64,000 nucleotides of DNA from Nostoc sp. MG11 (GTDB lineage Bacteria > Cyanobacteriota > Cyanobacteriia > Cyanobacteriales > Nostocaceae). The first letter of the stretch is position 1. The number at the start of each line of letters is the position of its first letter. The notes under the pieces were generated by a model, which was not told where the DNA came from, made no database searches, and was given only the letters and a program-made list of their open reading frames with translations. Both the position numbers and the translations under genes were made by a program. Below, piece after piece: positions 61,853 through 64,000 of this stretch. The stretch spans positions 22,826-86,825 of the forward strand of contig NZ_JACXXN010000026.1 in NCBI RefSeq assembly GCF_014904695.1. The letters are read 5' to 3'.

Positions 61853-62950
61853 TCAACTACCGCGAATCTGCTTCAGCATCCAGTCAAATCGCGTACCCGC
61901 CAGCGTCACTTGAGCCAAAAAGCCAGAACTCAGTTCATCTTCATACGTCAAGCGTTCATCTAAAGATTGACCTGAGCTATATGTAATTCTGCCGTAACCC
62001 AAACTATTAATTATTGCTTGCTGTTTGTCTGTTAATAAAATTGCTAATACTCGATAGAATCGGGCAGCAAACCCAACATCATGCAGCAATTTGGCCGCAA
62101 GTCGCCACCGAGGAATCGATAGCACGATCGCATCTTCAACCGCCCGAATCGTCATTGCAGGTGGACTCGCTTCCACAAAGGGTGTTTCACCAACTATGTC
62201 ACCCCGCGATAATTTAGCAAACTCTTTTTCTATCCGATCTGTCTGTTCTAAGCTTGAAAAAGCACGCGTCAGGGGATTGTCCATATCCTCAGCGCTTGAA
62301 GCCACCATCTTCCCATCCAATAAAATATAGAGAGCGTCAACGGGTCTGCCGGCATGGAACAACACCGCTCCCGCAGGAATTCTGATGGCACTTCCCGCAG
62401 CAATCATCCAACCGATATCGCTATCGTTCAATTCTGCAAACGTAAACAAAATCTCTCGAATTTGCGGTTGAAAAAGCACAATCGTGCTTTGTCCAATTTG
62501 GTTAACAATTTGCTCTAATCGGTGAGCAAGCAAAACAGCGATCGCGCGATAAAGATGAGCAGCAAATGTGACATCTTCTTGCATTTTTTTGCTTAACTGC
62601 TGCTGAGGAATCATTAAGACAAGCGACTTTCTGATTGCCTTGACCGTAGTAGAAGACTGGTAGGATGCTAAAAATGGCACTTCTCCCACCACCTCACCAT
62701 TTGTGAGTCTGGCGATCTCTCGTCCTGAGAGTTCGCCACCTTCGAGAGCAGCAAACGCCCGACCGATAGGATTGTCGTCAGCCTGAGCAACAGAAACAGT
62801 CAATGCGCCATCTAGCAGAATGTAGAGTGCATCAACAGGCGCTCCTTGGCGGATGAGGATCGTGCCAGCAGTAACTTCTTCTCTTTGACCCGTTGCCAAG
62901 ATCCAGTCAATATCGCTATTTGTCAGTTCCTTCAGTAGAACTTCTGTCAT
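61853..62950 (-). CDS. Twin cyclic-nucleotide-binding-domain protein of the peptide export locus
   Basis: 365 residues with two CNB-type domains in tandem. The first (about 20-150) has GTILIRQGAPVDALYILLDG and GEVVGEVPFL; the second (about 190-315) has AGAVLFHAGRPVDALYILLD and GDIVGETPFV. Each is followed by a similar helical part (FAAHLYRAIAVLLAHRL, FAARFYRVLAILLTDKQ), so the protein is an internal duplication. There is no DNA-binding HTH, so it is not a CRP regulator. It lies between the peptide genes and the HlyD gene. Its job is unknown; it might gate export, or chaperone substrates. AAGGAAG lies before the ATG. Confidence 0.85.
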   Translation of the reverse strand: MTEVLLKELTNSDIDWILATGQREEVTAGTILIRQGAPVDALYILLDGALTVSVAQADDNPIGRAFAALEGGELSGREIARLTNGEVVGEVPFLASYQSSTTVKAIRKSLVLMIPQQQLSKKMQEDVTFAAHLYRAIAVLLAHRLEQIVNQIGQSTIVLFQPQIREILFTFAELNDSDIGWMIAAGSAIRIPAGAVLFHAGRPVDALYILLDGKMVASSAEDMDNPLTRAFSSLEQTDRIEKEFAKLSRGDIVGETPFVEASPPAMTIRAVEDAIVLSIPRWRLAAKLLHDVGFAARFYRVLAILLTDKQQAIINSLGYGRITYSSGQSLDERLTYEDELSSGFLAQVTLAGTRFDWMLKQIRGS

Positions 62951-63000
62951 AATTTAACTTCCTTGTGTTCTGCTAACGGGAGAGAAATGGGGAGCGACAT

Positions 63001-63093
63001 ACTAATTCGTAATTCGTAATGGGCTACGCCCCGCTACGCTAACGTAATTCGTAATACTCGCCGGAGGCGAGAAGCAAGCTACGTAATTCGTAA
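63001..63093. repeat. TAATTCGTAATTCG repeats with palindromic inserts
   Basis: Copies of TTCGTAATTCGTAA flank GGGCTACGCCCCGCTACGCT and the palindrome CTCGCCGGAGGCGAG followed by AAGCAAGCTACGTAATTCG. The second part is the inverted form of the block at 50303-50372. It sits between the second precursor peptide gene and the twin-CNB gene. Confidence 0.7.
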
Positions 63094-63121
63094 GTTTATT
63101 AATCTCCCCATTGCGTATTAA

Positions 63122-63349
63122 CTAGCTTGATGAGTCGCTGGTGTAGGTTTGAGAATCGCTGTATTTGTCATTCCAATAAGGAAGGTTTTTATCCTTGATG
63201 TGTTTTGCGATCGCTTCAGACAAATTGTTATATTTATCGTCTATAGGATACTCACTTGGATAAGGCTCACCTTCGGCAATGCCACCCGAAATACTTGCGA
63301 GTTCTTGAACCGATAATTCTTGTGATTCATTTTGCTTTTCGTTTTTCAT
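63122..63349 (-). CDS. Double-glycine leader peptide, candidate precursor 2
   Basis: 75 residues. A short charged leader, MKNEKQNESQELSVQELASI followed by SGG, ends in the double-glycine C39 cleavage site with hydrophobic residues at the positions used by such leaders (L at SVQEL, I before SGG). The predicted core (IAEGEPYPSEYPIDDKY and on, about 50 residues) has six tyrosines and one tryptophan, no cysteine, and a Ser/Thr/Asp-rich tail. Without cysteine it cannot be a thioether or disulfide peptide. GAGGA lies upstream of the ATG. It is co-oriented with the exporter genes. Function of the mature peptide is unknown. Confidence 0.75.
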   Translation of the reverse strand: MKNEKQNESQELSVQELASISGGIAEGEPYPSEYPIDDKYNNLSEAIAKHIKDKNLPYWNDKYSDSQTYTSDSSS

Positions 63350-63436
63350 GGCAATTTTTCCTCATTTTTATTTCATTTGTTAGTGAATTAGTTAATTTCA
63401 TGAAGGCGCGATTATCAATCACACGAAAACAATTTC

Positions 63437-63465
63437 AAAAAGCAGTTGAGTACTCACTCAACTGC
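63437..63465 (-). terminator. Rho-independent terminator/attenuator between the two peptide genes
   Basis: Read on the minus strand: GCAGTTGAGT (63465-63456), GAGT loop, ACTCAACTGC (63451-63442), then TTTTT. A perfect 10-bp stem with T run, 37 bp after the first peptide gene's stop codon. It would let the first peptide be made in excess over the downstream exporter genes. Confidence 0.8.
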
Positions 63466-63501
63466 AATTCTATTGATGTGAGATGATGTGGGGAGTTCCA
63501 T

Positions 63502-63810
63502 TTATGGAGAACCTTCGATGATTGCAGAGGCATCCCCAAACAACTCACCGAGAATTTGCAGATCCTCGGTAGTTGCATCTGTAATTAAGATTTGAAAGGC
63601 AGCAGATTCGATATTCTGCATCTCAAAAGAAGTCGTAGTAGAACCACACCCTAAACCGGGTTGACTTACCTGACTAAATGATAAGTTCGTCTGACTGAAC
63701 TTAGCAATTGAAATACCTAGATTCAAACCTCCTGCTACCTCATCTAACTCCTGATCAGACAATTCGCTAAGCGCCTCGTCATCGCTTGGAGTCATTTCGT
63801 CACTTGACAT
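63502..63810 (-). CDS. Double-glycine leader peptide, candidate precursor 1
   Basis: 102 residues. The acidic leader ends LSELSDQELDEVAGG, the classic NHLP/double-glycine form (L-S-D-x-E-L-D-x-V-A-G-G), clearly recognisable as a C39 substrate. The core begins LNLGISIAKFSQTNLSFSQV and has a single cysteine in GLGCGSTTTSFEMQ and a hydrophobic/acidic end (LGELFGDASAIIEG). AAGGAG lies 5 bases before the ATG, so it is strongly translated. It is the first visible gene of the minus-strand export locus; genes further upstream are outside the window. The mature product and activity are unknown. Confidence 0.85.
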   Translation of the reverse strand: MSSDEMTPSDDEALSELSDQELDEVAGGLNLGISIAKFSQTNLSFSQVSQPGLGCGSTTTSFEMQNIESAAFQILITDATTEDLQILGELFGDASAIIEGSP

Positions 63811-63870
63811 AAAAACTCCTTTGTGTAAGGTATTGGAGTTGTAATTTCAGAACTTACGCACTCAGATCCC

Positions 63871-64000
63871 CCAACCCCCTTAGAAAGGGGGCTTTAGACG
63901 TTACCCCCTTTTTAAGGGGAGCCAGCGCGGTCTTCTGCCTTCGCGTAGCGTCTCCAAGAGTTGGGGAGACGCAATCATGCGATGGGGTCTCCCCAAGTGG
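63871..64000. repeat. Palindromic repeats upstream of the peptide locus
   Basis: CCCCCTTAGAAAGGGGG and ACCCCCTTTTTAAGGGG hairpins are followed by the AGCGCGGTCTTCTGCCTTCG / CGTAGCGTCTCC and GGGGAGACGC motifs also seen in the element at 13871-14225. This is the beginning of a repeat block that continues past the window edge. It overlaps the likely promoter area of the peptide genes. Confidence 0.6.

Noticed and set aside
1..64000. tRNA, tmRNA or rRNA genes
   Set aside because: No T-loop (GGTTCRANNCC) with matching acceptor stems or rRNA signature was seen in the intergenic DNA.

Overview
The window looks like chromosome of a filamentous, probably heterocyst-forming cyanobacterium of the Nostoc/Anabaena group. 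The evidence is the very frequent HIP1 octamer GCGATCGC, a plant-type [2Fe-2S] ferredoxin, the myxoxanthophyll genes cruF/cruG, a cyanobacterial-type sucrose synthase, a small Mo-nitrogenase C-terminal-domain (Mo-nitro_C) protein, and many Nostoc-style short tandem and palindromic repeats between genes. I found no rRNA, tRNA or CRISPR array.

Layout. 1-10 kb is mostly housekeeping: the end of an ExoD-like gene, a HAD phosphatase, a HemD-like protein, a SemiSWEET, a ferredoxin and Hsp20; then a four-gene cassette (GNAT, cupin, DUF442-type phosphatase, alpha/beta hydrolase), RNase HI with an unusual C-terminal domain, and cruG/cruF. 10-18 kb holds membrane proteins, an MlaE-type permease overlapping a hybrid histidine kinase that has lost its N-terminus, a 165-bp duplicated sRNA-like repeat flanking a palindromic insertion element, and an RluA-family pseudouridine synthase whose gene carries an in-frame palindromic repeat. 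17.9-24.5 kb is a complete Wadjet (jetABCD) anti-plasmid operon. Just upstream of it are three tandem copies of a probable small RNA gene, each with its own promoter-like element and terminator. An ExoD paralogue follows. 26-31.7 kb is a sugar module: sucrose synthase and a GH65 phosphorylase/beta-phosphoglucomutase fusion.

31.7-33.5 kb is gene-free and rich in repeats, including a 174-bp MITE-like element. 33.5-40.8 kb is a cell-surface or secretion cluster: three RTX (Ca2+-binding nonapeptide) proteins, one of them fused to pentapeptide repeats, plus a glycosyltransferase fused to a PpiC/SurA-type prolyl isomerase and a second glycosyltransferase-like protein. rfbA, rfbC and rfbD (dTDP-L-rhamnose) follow, without rfbB. 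44-51 kb carries an Rrf2-type regulator and three two-component genes. 51-54.5 kb has a cofactor-free-dioxygenase-like alpha/beta-fold protein, a VOC protein, a divergent MarR regulator, a DUF3455 exported protein and the Mo-nitro_C protein.

54.7-63.8 kb, all on the minus strand, is an NHLP-type double-glycine peptide export locus. It has two candidate precursor peptides with GG leaders, a twin cyclic-nucleotide-binding-fold protein, an HlyD-type adaptor, a C39-peptidase ABC exporter and a second ABC exporter. No peptide-modifying enzyme is visible inside the window. This locus and the RTX/GT-PPIase cluster are the best candidates for under-described biology. All functional calls are by recognition of motifs and family resemblance; no database search was run.
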